DNA of 64,000 nucleotides from CAWATZ01 sp963784995 (GTDB taxonomy: Bacteria; Planctomycetota; Planctomycetia; Gemmatales; Gemmataceae). Every line of letters begins with the position of its first letter. Within the stretch, counting starts at the first letter, position 1. Under the pieces are notes generated by a model that saw only the letters and a list, made by a program, of their open reading frames with translations, was not told the DNA's origin and made no database searches. The position numbers and the translations under genes are program-made. The stretch lies in assembly GCA_963784995.1 (NCBI GenBank), contig CAWATZ010000013.1, positions 1,116,001 to 1,180,000 on the forward strand, written 5' to 3'. This document shows, in pieces, positions 34,733-43,810 of this stretch.

Positions 34733-36748
34733 GTGCCACCACGCACCCTTTATGACCACCAGGGCCAGGCGGTCGGCCTGGGGCCCGAGCTGGCCTCCGG
34801 CGGCGAGGGGATTGTCTATACCCTGCCCGATCGGCCCGAGAGCCTCGCCAAGCTCTACCGGGAAACCCCCGACCGCGACCGGGTCGAGAAACTGCGCTGG
34901 CTGGTCCGCGAGCAAACCCCCGAATTGCTCCGCTTCGCCGCCTGGCCCACCGCGACCTTGCACGATACGCCCGGCGGGCCGCTGGTCGGCTTCCTGATGC
35001 CGCGCTTCGACGCTTGCCGCCCCATTCACATGCTTTACAGCCCGGCCCATCGCCGCAGCGCCTTTCCCCAGGCCGACTGGTCTTTCCTGATTCACGTGGC
35101 CATGAACTGCTGCAGTGCCTGGGACGCGGTCCATGACCGGGGCATCGTCATTGGCGACGTCAACCAGAGCAACGTGCTGGTCAACCGCCAGGCCCTGGTC
35201 TGCCTGATCGATTGCGACAGCTTCCAGGTCCAGGCCGGCGACCGGGTGCTGCTGTGCGAGGTGGGCGTCAGCCAGTATGTGCCGCCGGAATTGCAGGGCC
35301 GGAGTTTCCGCGAGGTGGTGCGGACGGTCAATCACGACCGCTTCGGCCTGGCGGTGCTGATCTTCCACTTGCTGTTCATGGGCCGGCATCCCTTCGCGGG
35401 CCGGTTCAAGGGCGCCGGCGAGATGACGCTGGAGCGGGCCATCGAGGAAAGCCGCTTCGCCTACTCGCGGAACGCCGCGGACTATCAGATGGAGCCGCCA
35501 CCCTTCGCTCTGCCGCTGAGCAGCGTCTCGCCGCAGCTGGGCGAGCTGTTCGAGCGTGCCTTCGATCCAGGAGCGGACCAGCCCAGCGCCCGGCCCTCGG
35601 CAGCGGAATGGCACGCGGCCCTGTCGGCGTTCCTGCAAGAGCTGCGGACCTGCCCAAACCAGCCGGGCCACCGCGTCCCGGTTCAGCTGGTCGATTGTCC
35701 CTGGTGCGACGTCATCAAGGCGGGCGGGCCGAATTTCTTTCTCGGCGCGGGCCTGGTCGGTAGCTCGTTCAAGCTCGACCAGGCCGCCCTGGCCAGCATC
35801 TGGAAGAAGGCCGAGGCGGTGCAGCAGCGCCGCTTCAAGCTGCGCCGCCCGGCCGGACCTTCCCGACCCCCGACGCCGGCCCCGCTGCCGGCCTCCTATC
35901 GGCTGTCGCGGCGGCTGGTCCCGGTGCTGGAAAAGCTGGGCTGGTGGACCTGGGTGCTGCTGATGGTTTGCTTCTACGCCGTCCACCTGGCCGGCTACCT
36001 GGGAACGGTGGCCCCCTGGGTGCTGGGGACCGTGAGCTTCCTGGGCCTGTGGGTCGTCGGGCTGTGGGGCTTCGGCGTCTTCGAGCTGGAAAAGAAACGC
36101 CGCAAGGAGGATTACAGCCAGGCCCGCGCCCATTACGAGGAAGTCCTCCTCGAGGGAGAGAAACTGATCCGGCGCTACCAGTCGGGTGCGCCGCGCATCC
36201 GGGCGGAGCTGAACCAGCTGCGGCAGCGCTTCGAGGGGCTGCAAGAGCAGTTCGAGGCGGAGTGCCCGCGCAAGCACGTCAGCCGAGATCCGGCCCGGGA
36301 GGCGCAGCAGCTGGAGCAGCACCTCCGCCAGCGTTTCCTCGACGATCCCAGGACCAGGGTCCCCGGCATCGGTCCGGGCCGGCTGGCCACCCTGGCGTCT
36401 TACGGCATCGAAACGGCTTTCGACGTCAGCGAGGAGGCCCTGAAAGGGATCAAGGGCTTCGGCCGCAAGCTGACCGAGGCTTTGCTGTCCTGGAAAGAGC
36501 AGGTCAAGGCGGAGTTCGTCTACAATCCCGAGGTGGTGGCCACCGACGAGGCCCCGGCGGAGCTGGTGCTGAAGTACCGGCAGCTGGAGGAAGCGATTCG
36601 CGGCCAGCTCCAGCGGCGGATTCAGGACCTGGAAACGCTGGGCGGGCAGGTCGAGGAGCAGCTGCAAACGGTCGAGGAACGGCTGCAGCAGTTGCTGGAT
36701 GAGCTGGCCCAGGCGGAATGCGACTGGCAGGCCGTGAACGCGAAGTAA
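34733..36748 (+). CDS. Atypical protein kinase with helix-hairpin-helix domain (TerY-P-type)
   Basis: A 671-residue protein starting at GTG 34733. The kinase-like domain (about 5-300) has SGGEGIVYTL (glycine loop), the Lys in LAKLY, a divergent catalytic loop GIVIGDVNQSNVLV and DCD in place of DFG (LIDCDSFQV), as in the kinases of TerY-P modules. It is followed by CPWC, two adjacent transmembrane segments (about 405-445), a coiled coil, a helix-hairpin-helix (about 540-580, VPGIGPGRLATLASYGIETA) and a terminal coiled coil. HhH domains suggest DNA or protein contact near the membrane. The last 116 bases recur at 63640-63755. Confidence 0.87.
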   Translation: MPPRTLYDHQGQAVGLGPELASGGEGIVYTLPDRPESLAKLYRETPDRDRVEKLRWLVREQTPELLRFAAWPTATLHDTPGGPLVGFLMPRFDACRPIHMLYSPAHRRSAFPQADWSFLIHVAMNCCSAWDAVHDRGIVIGDVNQSNVLVNRQALVCLIDCDSFQVQAGDRVLLCEVGVSQYVPPELQGRSFREVVRTVNHDRFGLAVLIFHLLFMGRHPFAGRFKGAGEMTLERAIEESRFAYSRNAADYQMEPPPFALPLSSVSPQLGELFERAFDPGADQPSARPSAAEWHAALSAFLQELRTCPNQPGHRVPVQLVDCPWCDVIKAGGPNFFLGAGLVGSSFKLDQAALASIWKKAEAVQQRRFKLRRPAGPSRPPTPAPLPASYRLSRRLVPVLEKLGWWTWVLLMVCFYAVHLAGYLGTVAPWVLGTVSFLGLWVVGLWGFGVFELEKKRRKEDYSQARAHYEEVLLEGEKLIRRYQSGAPRIRAELNQLRQRFEGLQEQFEAECPRKHVSRDPAREAQQLEQHLRQRFLDDPRTRVPGIGPGRLATLASYGIETAFDVSEEALKGIKGFGRKLTEALLSWKEQVKAEFVYNPEVVATDEAPAELVLKYRQLEEAIRGQLQRRIQDLETLGGQVEEQLQTVEERLQQLLDELAQAECDWQAVNAK

Positions 36749-36750
36749 CG
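36635..36750. repeat. Left copy of a 116-bp direct repeat (kinase 3' end)
   Basis: The coding end of the kinase (LGGQVEEQLQTVEERLQ to NAK, stop and two bases). It matches 63640-63755 over 116 bases without gaps, about 105 identical by hand count. The two copies bracket the 27-kb region with the giant exported-protein locus. Confidence 0.8.
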
Positions 36751-37039
36751 CTTGCGGCAAAAAGAGGGACCGCCGCGCGTGGAGCGCGAGATTGCCACCA
36801 CGCCAACGGCGCCGGTCTGTTGGCGATGTGTACAGGAGCGACGCTGCGTGTCCCTGCTTGCCCCACGGGTGACAAAAAAGCGACATCGCCAGCGTGCCAG
36901 CATCTCACGGTGTCGCCAGGTGGCATGCATCCTGTACCAGCGCGAGGTCTGTCCGAAGGTGGCGAGCCTGTCCACGGCAGTGTGCCCAGCAGCGCGGGAG
37001 AGCAGGGCTGGGGGCGCTCAGGGCAAGGGCCTCGTGGGG

Positions 37040-37306
37040 CTACTTCCCACGGAGGGAAACCGTGCCGGAACTCACGCCCGCGGATGGATCGAGGCTCAGT
37101 CCGGGCGGCAGATCGGCGGCGTACCAGACGGTGCCGTTGCTGGTAATGGCAAGCTGGCAAGGGTCCGCGGGTGGCGATTCAGGACTGGTCGGGGCGGAAG
37201 AGGGGGCCGGGGCAGCCGCGCTGGCCTGGGAGCGGCCCAGGGCGCCGGCGAGCAGACCGGCCAGCCAGTACAGAACGAAACCGCGACGGGAAAAGCTCTT
37301 CTTCAT
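37040..37306 (-). CDS. Short secreted peptide, type b, copy 1 (orphan)
   Basis: 88 residues. A twin-arginine-like signal (MKKSFSRRGFVLYWLAGLLA, cleavage near ASA at about 30), an Ala/Pro linker and the first half of a He_PIG Ig-like domain (DLPPGLSLDPSAGVSSGTV), ending GK before TAG. It corresponds to the b copies at 41723 and 51995, which precede giant frames, but here no giant frame follows. The companion type-a gene lies 35 bases upstream. Confidence 0.6.
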   Translation of the reverse strand: MKKSFSRRGFVLYWLAGLLAGALGRSQASAAAPAPSSAPTSPESPPADPCQLAITSNGTVWYAADLPPGLSLDPSAGVSSGTVSLRGK

Positions 37307-37341
37307 GGGGTGTTTCTCCTTGGCGCAGGGTGCAGGAAGGA

Positions 37342-37668
37342 TCAGCGTGGCCGCTGCGGCGGGTTGACGTTCCAGCTGACAGCGGTAGCGGGCACGACGG
37401 TGACGGTGCGGGCGAGGCTGCCTGGGGAAGCGGCAGCGCCGGCCGAGGGCGGCAGGGCAGCGACACGCCAGGTGAAAGACTGGCTGGACGTGAAGGTGCC
37501 CTCGGTGGTTGGGAGGCTCGGGCAAGCGTCCCTGGCTTCCGCTCCAGGCTTGTGTGAGGCGGAGTCGAGGGGAGGGACAGCGGCGTTGGCGTGGGAACGG
37601 GCCAGGCAGCCGGACAGCAGGCCAAGCAGCCAGGACAGGAAGAAACCGCGACGGGATAGCTGGGTCAT
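37342..37668 (-). CDS. Short secreted peptide, type a, copy 1
   Basis: 108 residues. Signal peptide MTQLSRRGFFLSWLLGLLSG, a Cys-containing segment (DACPSLPTTEG), then beta-rich sequence ending in an Ig-like strand (VVPATAVSWNVNPPQRPR). The ATG at 37668 is preceded by AAGGAG. Nearly identical copies are at 42027 and 52299. Probably exported; function unknown. Confidence 0.6.
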   Translation of the reverse strand: MTQLSRRGFFLSWLLGLLSGCLARSHANAAVPPLDSASHKPGAEARDACPSLPTTEGTFTSSQSFTWRVAALPPSAGAAASPGSLARTVTVVPATAVSWNVNPPQRPR

Positions 37669-37760
37669 GGGTGTATCTCCTTGGAGGAATCGTGGTAGCA
37701 AGCGGCTTCAGGCAATGAGAAGATTGTGTGTATCGGCTCCTGTCACCTTTTCTTGTTTGC
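37669..37760 (-). promoter_or_regulatory. Conserved leader block upstream of cassette 1
   Basis: About 80 bases before type-a genes are nearly identical in the three cassettes. On the minus strand: an AAGAAAAGGTGACAGG box, about 50 conserved bases with ACACACAATC, and AAGGAG before the ATG. This copy has one AAAAGGTG box; the other two have two. It probably contains the promoter. Confidence 0.5.
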
Positions 37761-37785
37761 CAGTCCAGTATGGCACTCTTTCTGC

Positions 37786-38112
37786 TCAGTTCGGCGTCGG
37801 AATATAAGTCTGCAATTGATGCCCTTGAAGAGAAATAGCAGTTAGCTTTCCATTCATCGCAGTAAGTAATAGTCCATGATCAAACACATAAAAAGAATTG
37901 AGACCGGAACACCAAATAGAGTGACATGGGCTCCCGGCAAGCCGCAACCGGACAAGACAGCTTTCTATCGGCAACCCAACTTTAATTACAAAGGGGTTGT
38001 AAACTCTGCTCGAAGAGTTCTTTCCATCATTGGAAGCTCGAATAGGTGATAGAGCGCTTGCTTGGATTGATAGAACACATGCACAGAAAACCGGTAATGT
38101 TGTTTTCCACAT
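37786..38112 (-). CDS. Small exported protein downstream of giant 1
   Basis: 108 residues. A signal peptide (MWKTTLPVFCACVLSIQASA) and a short domain whose end (FYVFDHGLLLTAMNGKLTAI) looks like one blade of a beta-propeller. AT-richer than its surroundings. It starts 53 bases after the giant 1 stop, the place where giants 2 and 3 also have AT-rich genes. It may be a truncated relative of the WD40 gene at 42510. Confidence 0.5.
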   Translation of the reverse strand: MWKTTLPVFCACVLSIQASALSPIRASNDGKNSSSRVYNPFVIKVGLPIESCLVRLRLAGSPCHSIWCSGLNSFYVFDHGLLLTAMNGKLTAISLQGHQLQTYIPTPN

Positions 38113-38164
38113 GGCCGAACTGCTTGCTCCTGAGATAGCTTCTCTCCCTATTGTTTCTCGACTG

Positions 38165-41100
38165 TCACATTCCTATCTCATTCCCGTTCAGTTTCACAGT
38201 AGCCTTCCCACCAGGGGTATAAGTTAATGAAAAAGTGTAAGGTATTGTTGATCCCTTGATCGTATTAATCTTCCAGGAAAGGTCAGCCTTAGAACCCGTA
38301 TCGAGGGAGAATTGACTACTGAAACATGGTTTTTTGCCATCGACTATCTTGTTAGTTGTATTGAGCAACTGTGCCCCAGGTGTATCGAGGAGAATGATTC
38401 GATATTGAGCCTTCCCTGCCTTCTCTTTTAAAGGGAAAGCCTGCAAGAACGTAGCACCAGGTGTGTCAGCACCGTAAGTGTATGGACTGACGGGGTTCGA
38501 TTTTATCGGAAATCCCGGCTCCAGATTCTTCTCGTCCTTCATGACAGTGATAGTCTTCTGCTCATTCTGGGTGGCCTGTAAGTTAATCTTCAAATCGCCC
38601 AACTTGAACTGGTTGCCTACTTCGATATCCCACTCGAAGAAGATAAGAAACCGTTGTGAAGTGAATGACTTGGCTGGAACTACTTGGTTGCCACCAGTCG
38701 TGTATTGTACATTAAACGCAGAAATGAGTCCAAGTTTGTCCACAACAGGCTGTTGCATGCCGTACAGTTTGGTTGGCTGGTCTTGCTTATCCAGCTCAAG
38801 AAAAGACTTCACAGCTGAACTATAAGGGGTGAAGCCAGTAGCAGCTGTTTTGTCAAGGTCAGTCAGCTTTCCTTCAGAGCGGATTCGAGTGGCGACAACT
38901 GTAAATGGAGCCTCTGCTTTGTTGTCCTGCGGCAGCGCGTTCTCTTCACAATAACCATCCGTTACAGAGCAGAGGACTCCGTTGTTGGCAAAATCAGCCA
39001 CGGCGACTGAATCCGGACTCTCTCCCAAAGGGATCATCTGCAAGGTTGAGAAGGCCCCAGTCCCATCGTTTGCGAGAACGGACTCGTTGTTCGATCCGTG
39101 ATTGCTAACCACGAGTTCTGATGCATCGGGACTCACGGCCAAGGCAACCGGGTCAGTGCCCACAGCGGAGTTAGTCGCCGTTTGCAACGTCCCATCGCCA
39201 TTGCCCAGCAGGATGGAAACATTGTTGGAACCGCCGTTGGCCACAGCCACGTCGAGGTTGCCATCCTCATTGAAGTCCGCCAGCACCACCGCGGTTGGGG
39301 TCGTGCCGACGCTGTAGTTCACTGCCGTGGCAAAAGTGCCATCGCCATTGCTGAGCAGCATGGAGACGTTGTTGTCGCCACTGTTGGCCACCACCAGATC
39401 ATCAAAGCCATCGTTGTTCAGATCGCCCGACGCCACTGCGTCGGGCGCATTGCCCACGGTGATCGTCGTGTCCAGGGTGAAGGTGCCGCTGCCGTTGTTG
39501 AGGAAGATCGATACCGAGTTCAATCCCTTGTTGACCACGGCCAGGTCGAGGCTGCCGTTGCCCAGGAAATCCCCCAAGGCCAACGCCACCGGGTCGGCCC
39601 CAGTACTCAAGGTCAGCGTGCTGGCGGTGAACGAACCCGTGCCATCGTTCATCAGGATACTCACTGAATCACTGCCGCTGTTGGCCACCGCAATGTCGTC
39701 CGCACCATTGCCGAAGTCACCCACCGCCAAGGTGATCGGCCCAGTGCCCACGCTGATGGTCGTCGGTGTCTGGAAGGTGCCATCGCCGTTGCCCAGGTAC
39801 ACGTCAACTGCATTGGAACTGTAATTGGCAGCGACAATATCGGCATTGCCATCACCGTTGAAGTCTCCCGTCGCCACGGCACGGTAATCGATTGTTGACA
39901 CCACCTGAATGACCTGGATGGTCACGGTCGCGGGAGCGCTGGTCACAGACCCGTCGCTGTCCACATAGATGAACGTGTCGGTGCCAAACCAGTTGCTGCT
40001 GGGAACGTAGGTGAACGAGCCATCCGACGACAATGTCAAACTGCCGTGGGCGGGTTGCGTGACCGCCGTGGGCGTCAAGGTGGTGCCCGACGCTGCGAAA
40101 TCGTTGGCGAGTATGCCAACGGACGCGGCCACGGTCAAGGTCGTATTCTCCTGTGTGGAATAGCTGTCCGCCACGGCGAGCGGACCAATGGTCCAAGTCA
40201 AACTCGTCGTGGCGCTGGACGTGCCATCGCCGACCGTGACGGTGACCAAGTAGGAACTGCCGTCGCTGACACCGCTTCCAATCGTCCCCGAGATCACGCC
40301 GCTGCTTGAGTTCAGGATCAAACCCGGAGGCAAATTGCTGCTGGCATAACTCAGCGTCGCGCCGGTGTGCAGGTCGCTGGCGCTCACACTCAGCGACACG
40401 GTGTCGCCTGCCGTGTTCACCTGGTTGGCCAGCGCAGTGACAGTGATGGCCGAGTTGACCGTCCAGGCGATGCTGACCACGTTCGCGGACGTACCGTCGC
40501 TGACCGTGACGACAGGCGTGAAGGTCGAAGTCTGGTTGGCGGCTCCCCAGGCAATCGTGCCCGAGATCACGCCGGTGCTGGGGTTTATCGACAGACCATT
40601 CGGCAGGCCAGCGACGCTGTAATGCAAGGTCATTCCTGGGGTTGCGTCCGTGGCGGAGATCGACAGGCTGACCGTGTCGCCTTCATTGTTGGTCTGGGCG
40701 GCAACCGTCGTGATGCTGATCGCCGAGTTGACCGTCCAGCCCACGTTCAAGCTGCTGGCCGAGGTCCCGTCGCTGACCTGGATTGTCACGGAATACGGCC
40801 CCGAGTTGGCCGCGCCAAGGGCGATGGTGCCGCTGATCACGCCGCTGCTGGGATTGATCGACAAACCTTGGGGGAGTCCCGCCGCCGCGAACGTCATGGT
40901 CGCGCCACTGGTGGCATCCGTGGCCGAAACGGTCAACGAGACGGTGGCCCCTTCATTGCTGGTCTGGTTGGCAATCGGGGTAATGGTAATGGCGGAGGTC
41001 ACGGTCCAGTTGAGGTCCTTGGTCACGGCAGAGACGCCGTCGCTGACGGTCACTACCGGGGAGTAGGAACCCAGGTTGGCCGCACCAAGGGCCACCGTGC

Positions 41101-41686
41101 CCGAGATCACCCCGGTGGCAGGATCAATCGCCAAGCCTTCCGGCAAACCTGCAATGGTGTACACCAGAATGGCTCCGCTCGTTGCGTCGGATGCGTTCAC
41201 CCCCACGGAAACGGTCGCCCCCTCGGCGGTCTTTTCGTCCGGGAACGCGAAGACGGTGATGGCCGAGCGGACAAACCACATGAAACCGACCGTGGCGCTG
41301 GAGGTGCCATCGCTGACGGTGATGGTCGGCGAGGCAGACCCGGTGTTCGCCGCACCAAGAGCGATGGTGCCGGTGATCAGACCGCTGCTGGCATCGATCG
41401 ACAAACCTTGGGGCAACCCCGCTGCGAAGAAACTCGTGGTCGCCCCCGAGGTGGCATCGGTGGCGTTGATTTGCAGACTGACCGTGTCTCCTTCATCATT
41501 GACCTGGTTCGTTGGCTGGGTAATGGTAATGGCGGAGTTCACCGTCCAGTTGATGCTGGTGATCGTGGCAGAGGTTCCATCGCTGACCGTAATGGCCGTG
41601 TCCCAATTGTCAGCGTCGGCTGCTCTCATGGTGATGGTTCCCGCAATCAGGCCGGTGACCGCGTCCCTGAGCAACTCCAGCCACAC
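38165..41686 (-). CDS. Giant exported repeat protein 1 (He_PIG-Big-FG-GAP), leader separated by a TAG
   Basis: 1173 codons from a GTG at 41686. Order: part of an Ig-like He_PIG domain (1-55), five He_PIG repeats (about 55-495), a cadherin/Big-like domain (about 497-595, SDGSFTYVPSSNWFGTDTFI), FG-GAP/VCBS repeats with Ca-binding-type motifs (about 597-895, GDFNGDGNADIV), then a unique tip of about 280 residues (about 895-1173), AT-richer and without recognisable domain. The frame has no signal peptide. In the same frame upstream, 12 codons (PRSPSPERPQHR) and a TAG (41723-41725) join it to the type-b ORF that carries one. It is either a leader-less pseudogene or expressed by stop readthrough. 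Bases 39780-41560 are nearly identical to giant 2. Confidence 0.8.
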   Translation of the reverse strand: MWLELLRDAVTGLIAGTITMRAADADNWDTAITVSDGTSATITSINWTVNSAITITQPTNQVNDEGDTVSLQINATDATSGATTSFFAAGLPQGLSIDASSGLITGTIALGAANTGSASPTITVSDGTSSATVGFMWFVRSAITVFAFPDEKTAEGATVSVGVNASDATSGAILVYTIAGLPEGLAIDPATGVISGTVALGAANLGSYSPVVTVSDGVSAVTKDLNWTVTSAITITPIANQTSNEGATVSLTVSATDATSGATMTFAAAGLPQGLSINPSSGVISGTIALGAANSGPYSVTIQVSDGTSASSLNVGWTVNSAISITTVAAQTNNEGDTVSLSISATDATPGMTLHYSVAGLPNGLSINPSTGVISGTIAWGAANQTSTFTPVVTVSDGTSANVVSIAWTVNSAITVTALANQVNTAGDTVSLSVSASDLHTGATLSYASSNLPPGLILNSSSGVISGTIGSGVSDGSSYLVTVTVGDGTSSATTSLTWTIGPLAVADSYSTQENTTLTVAASVGILANDFAASGTTLTPTAVTQPAHGSLTLSSDGSFTYVPSSNWFGTDTFIYVDSDGSVTSAPATVTIQVIQVVSTIDYRAVATGDFNGDGNADIVAANYSSNAVDVYLGNGDGTFQTPTTISVGTGPITLAVGDFGNGADDIAVANSGSDSVSILMNDGTGSFTASTLTLSTGADPVALALGDFLGNGSLDLAVVNKGLNSVSIFLNNGSGTFTLDTTITVGNAPDAVASGDLNNDGFDDLVVANSGDNNVSMLLSNGDGTFATAVNYSVGTTPTAVVLADFNEDGNLDVAVANGGSNNVSILLGNGDGTLQTATNSAVGTDPVALAVSPDASELVVSNHGSNNESVLANDGTGAFSTLQMIPLGESPDSVAVADFANNGVLCSVTDGYCEENALPQDNKAEAPFTVVATRIRSEGKLTDLDKTAATGFTPYSSAVKSFLELDKQDQPTKLYGMQQPVVDKLGLISAFNVQYTTGGNQVVPAKSFTSQRFLIFFEWDIEVGNQFKLGDLKINLQATQNEQKTITVMKDEKNLEPGFPIKSNPVSPYTYGADTPGATFLQAFPLKEKAGKAQYRIILLDTPGAQLLNTTNKIVDGKKPCFSSQFSLDTGSKADLSWKINTIKGSTIPYTFSLTYTPGGKATVKLNGNEIGM
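39780..41560. repeat. Segment shared by giant 1 and giant 2
   Basis: Colinear without gaps with 45456-47236 (constant offset 5676, checked at three points), few substitutions. It covers the last He_PIG repeats, the Big domain and the start of the FG-GAP part. Confidence 0.8.
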
Positions 41687-41722
41687 TCGGTGCTGAGGTC
41701 GCTCAGGAGACGGGGATCGTGG

Positions 41723-41992
41723 CTACTTCCCGCTTGGGAAAACCGTACCGGAGATCATGCCCGCGGATGGATCGAGGGACAGGCCGTTCGGCAGACCAGA
41801 GGCGGTGTACGTCACGGTGCTATGCCCGATAAGCGTCATCTGAGCTGCGTCCTGGGTAGCCGAATCAGGGCTGGTCGGGGCGGAGGCGGGGGCCGGGGCG
41901 GCCGCACTGGCCTGGGAGCGGCCCAGTGCGCCGGCGAGCAGACCGGCCAGCCAGGACAGAACGAAACCGCGACGGGAAAAGCTCTTCTTCAT
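41723..41992 (-). CDS. Short secreted peptide, type b, copy 2 (in frame with giant 1)
   Basis: 89 residues. Signal MKKSFSRRGFVLSWLAGLLA, an Ala/Pro linker, then half a He_PIG domain (GLPNGLSLDPSAGMISGTV) ending PSGK before TAG. The giant 1 frame begins 13 codons later in the same frame. It is either a stand-alone secreted peptide or the N-terminus of giant 1 behind a stop codon. Confidence 0.6.
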   Translation of the reverse strand: MKKSFSRRGFVLSWLAGLLAGALGRSQASAAAPAPASAPTSPDSATQDAAQMTLIGHSTVTYTASGLPNGLSLDPSAGMISGTVFPSGK

Positions 41993-42026
41993 GGGGTGTT
42001 TCTCCTTGCGCAGGGTGCAGGAAGGA

Positions 42027-42353
42027 TCAGCGTGGCCGCTGCGGCGGGTTGACGTTCCAGCTGACAGCGGTGGCGGGCACGACGGTGACGGTGCGGGCGA
42101 GGCTGCCTGGGGAAGCGGCAGCGTCGGCCGAGGGCGGCAGGAGAGCGACACGCCAGGTGAAAGACGGACCGGACGGGAAGGTGCCCTCGGTGGTTGGGAG
42201 GCTCGGGCAAGCGTCCCTGGCGTCCGCTCCGGGCTTGTGTGGGGCGGAGTCGAGGGGTGGGACAGCGGCCTTGGCCTGGGAACAGCCCAACCAGCCGGAC
42301 AGCAGGCCAACCAGCCAGGATAGGAAGAAACCGCGGCGGGATAGCTGGGTCAT
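42027..42353 (-). CDS. Short secreted peptide, type a, copy 2
   Basis: 108 residues. MTQLSRRGFFLSWLVGLLSG signal, otherwise as copy 1 at 37342 with few substitutions. 34 bases before the type-b ORF. Confidence 0.6.
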   Translation of the reverse strand: MTQLSRRGFFLSWLVGLLSGWLGCSQAKAAVPPLDSAPHKPGADARDACPSLPTTEGTFPSGPSFTWRVALLPPSADAAASPGSLARTVTVVPATAVSWNVNPPQRPR

Positions 42354-42446
42354 GGGTGTATCTCCTTGGAGGAATCGTGGTAGCAAGCGGCTTCAGGCAA
42401 TGAGAAGATTGTGTGTATCGGTTCCTGCCACCTTTTCTTGTCCTGC
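42354..42446 (-). promoter_or_regulatory. Conserved leader block upstream of cassette 2
   Basis: Nearly identical to the block at 37669-37760 but with two tandem copies of the AAGAAAAGGTGGCAGG box. AAGGAG precedes the ATG. Confidence 0.5.
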
Positions 42447-42509
42447 CACCTTTTCTTGTTTGTAATTCGTTTCCGTTTTGGACATCGACCGTTGTAGCGG
42501 GCATTGCGA

Positions 42510-43646
42510 TCATTTGTGAAGTTTGTGCGAATCTACATGCGTCCTCTTTCTGCCCCTTTCTGCTTGAGGAAAAGCCCAGACTTTTAGAACATTTTTTGTG
42601 TCAAGTGAGACGAGACAACTAGAATCCGGTGCGACTGCAATTGCTCGCACGGTAGCTTCGTGGGTTCCTATACATTGAGGTTCTTGGCCGTTTCCAATGG
42701 CCCAATTCATAATAGAGTTGCCGTCAGAATAATACAAACTCTTTCCATCCTTTGCAAAACGAACATTGGTAACTTCGTCACTCTTTCCGGGGAGAAGATA
42801 TTGCTTCCCAGGTGGATTAATCTCTTTGACGACGACATAACCTGTTTTCGGAACAACGTGTCCAGCGTAGTTGAGGAAATGCATTCTGTCGGTCAGAATC
42901 CCGTTGGCACGAAACACAAGAGAATTGGAAAAAGAAAAAAAGCGACCATCAGCACTGCAATTCATAGAACTTACAAAGTGTTCCGCACGTGCAACGACTC
43001 TCTGTTGCACTCCTGCGAGACGATCCCATTCAATGATTGCACCGTTGATACCTCCTGAGAAGAACATCCCGTTTGGGGTAAAACACATGGCTCGGGAATC
43101 CTCATCTTGTGTCGCAAACAGTCGGAGTTTGTTCCCAGTTGTCGCGTCATAACAAACAATGTCTCTGGCTTTGCCCGTAAGCGCTATTTGTCCGTCGTAG
43201 CTAACTGCAAGACAATAGCACTTCTTTTCGTCAATCTTCTTGATAAACAAGCGCTTGTCGAGGAAAAGATCCCAAGCTGCCAACTCACAATCACTTGAAT
43301 TCTTATATCCGCAGCTACAGGAATAAACTTTGTCACCTAACCAGGTACTTGATAGATCGCTAACAGGTCCATTATGCGTATACAAGTATCTTACAATCCT
43401 GCCTCTGATATGATCATAGACAACTACACGTCCATCCTGACCACCAAGTATGACATATTCTCCGTTGGGATGAAAAGAAAGACATAGAGCTTCGTATTGA
43501 GAAGTAGCTACACAGAGAACACGAATTGGCCTGGCTTCATCTTCGCTAGCCGGAGAATGTTTTCCCACGATAAAGCTGGTAGAAACCATCAGCATTCCAA
43601 CAACTAGTCTTGTAATGCTTGTCAAGTAGCAAGGACTTTTCGACAT
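42510..43646 (-). CDS. Exported WD40-type beta-propeller protein downstream of giant 2
   Basis: 378 residues. An N-terminal hydrophobic segment (about 9-28, SITRLVVGMLMVSTSFIVGK) suggests export or anchoring. The rest is a propeller with WD40-like blades (CLSFHPNGEYVILGGQDGRV, AMCFTPNGMFFSGGINGAII, AIAVAPDSSCLVSLDTKNVL). Base composition is clearly AT-richer than the giants and codon use differs. It begins 165 bases after the giant 2 stop. It is probably a binding partner or unrelated cargo of the locus; function unknown. Confidence 0.8.
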   Translation of the reverse strand: MSKSPCYLTSITRLVVGMLMVSTSFIVGKHSPASEDEARPIRVLCVATSQYEALCLSFHPNGEYVILGGQDGRVVVYDHIRGRIVRYLYTHNGPVSDLSSTWLGDKVYSCSCGYKNSSDCELAAWDLFLDKRLFIKKIDEKKCYCLAVSYDGQIALTGKARDIVCYDATTGNKLRLFATQDEDSRAMCFTPNGMFFSGGINGAIIEWDRLAGVQQRVVARAEHFVSSMNCSADGRFFSFSNSLVFRANGILTDRMHFLNYAGHVVPKTGYVVVKEINPPGKQYLLPGKSDEVTNVRFAKDGKSLYYSDGNSIMNWAIGNGQEPQCIGTHEATVRAIAVAPDSSCLVSLDTKNVLKVWAFPQAERGRKRTHVDSHKLHK

Positions 43647-43810
43647 GACGTTCTGATTCCTGAGCGCACATTCGGGTTCAACAGAAGCAGTCTACCCCAC
43701 GAGTCCGTTCGACTGGCCAGCAATGTTGAAACTACAGTCCTTAAGCTGTAGACAGAAGGATCGCATCCTCGATATCAGGAAAGTGGGGGCACATGGCCAG
43801 TCTAACACAT

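Noticed and set aside
36749..37039. Coding remnant between the kinase and cassette 1
   Set aside because: No frame with recognisable sequence; only weak inverted stretches.
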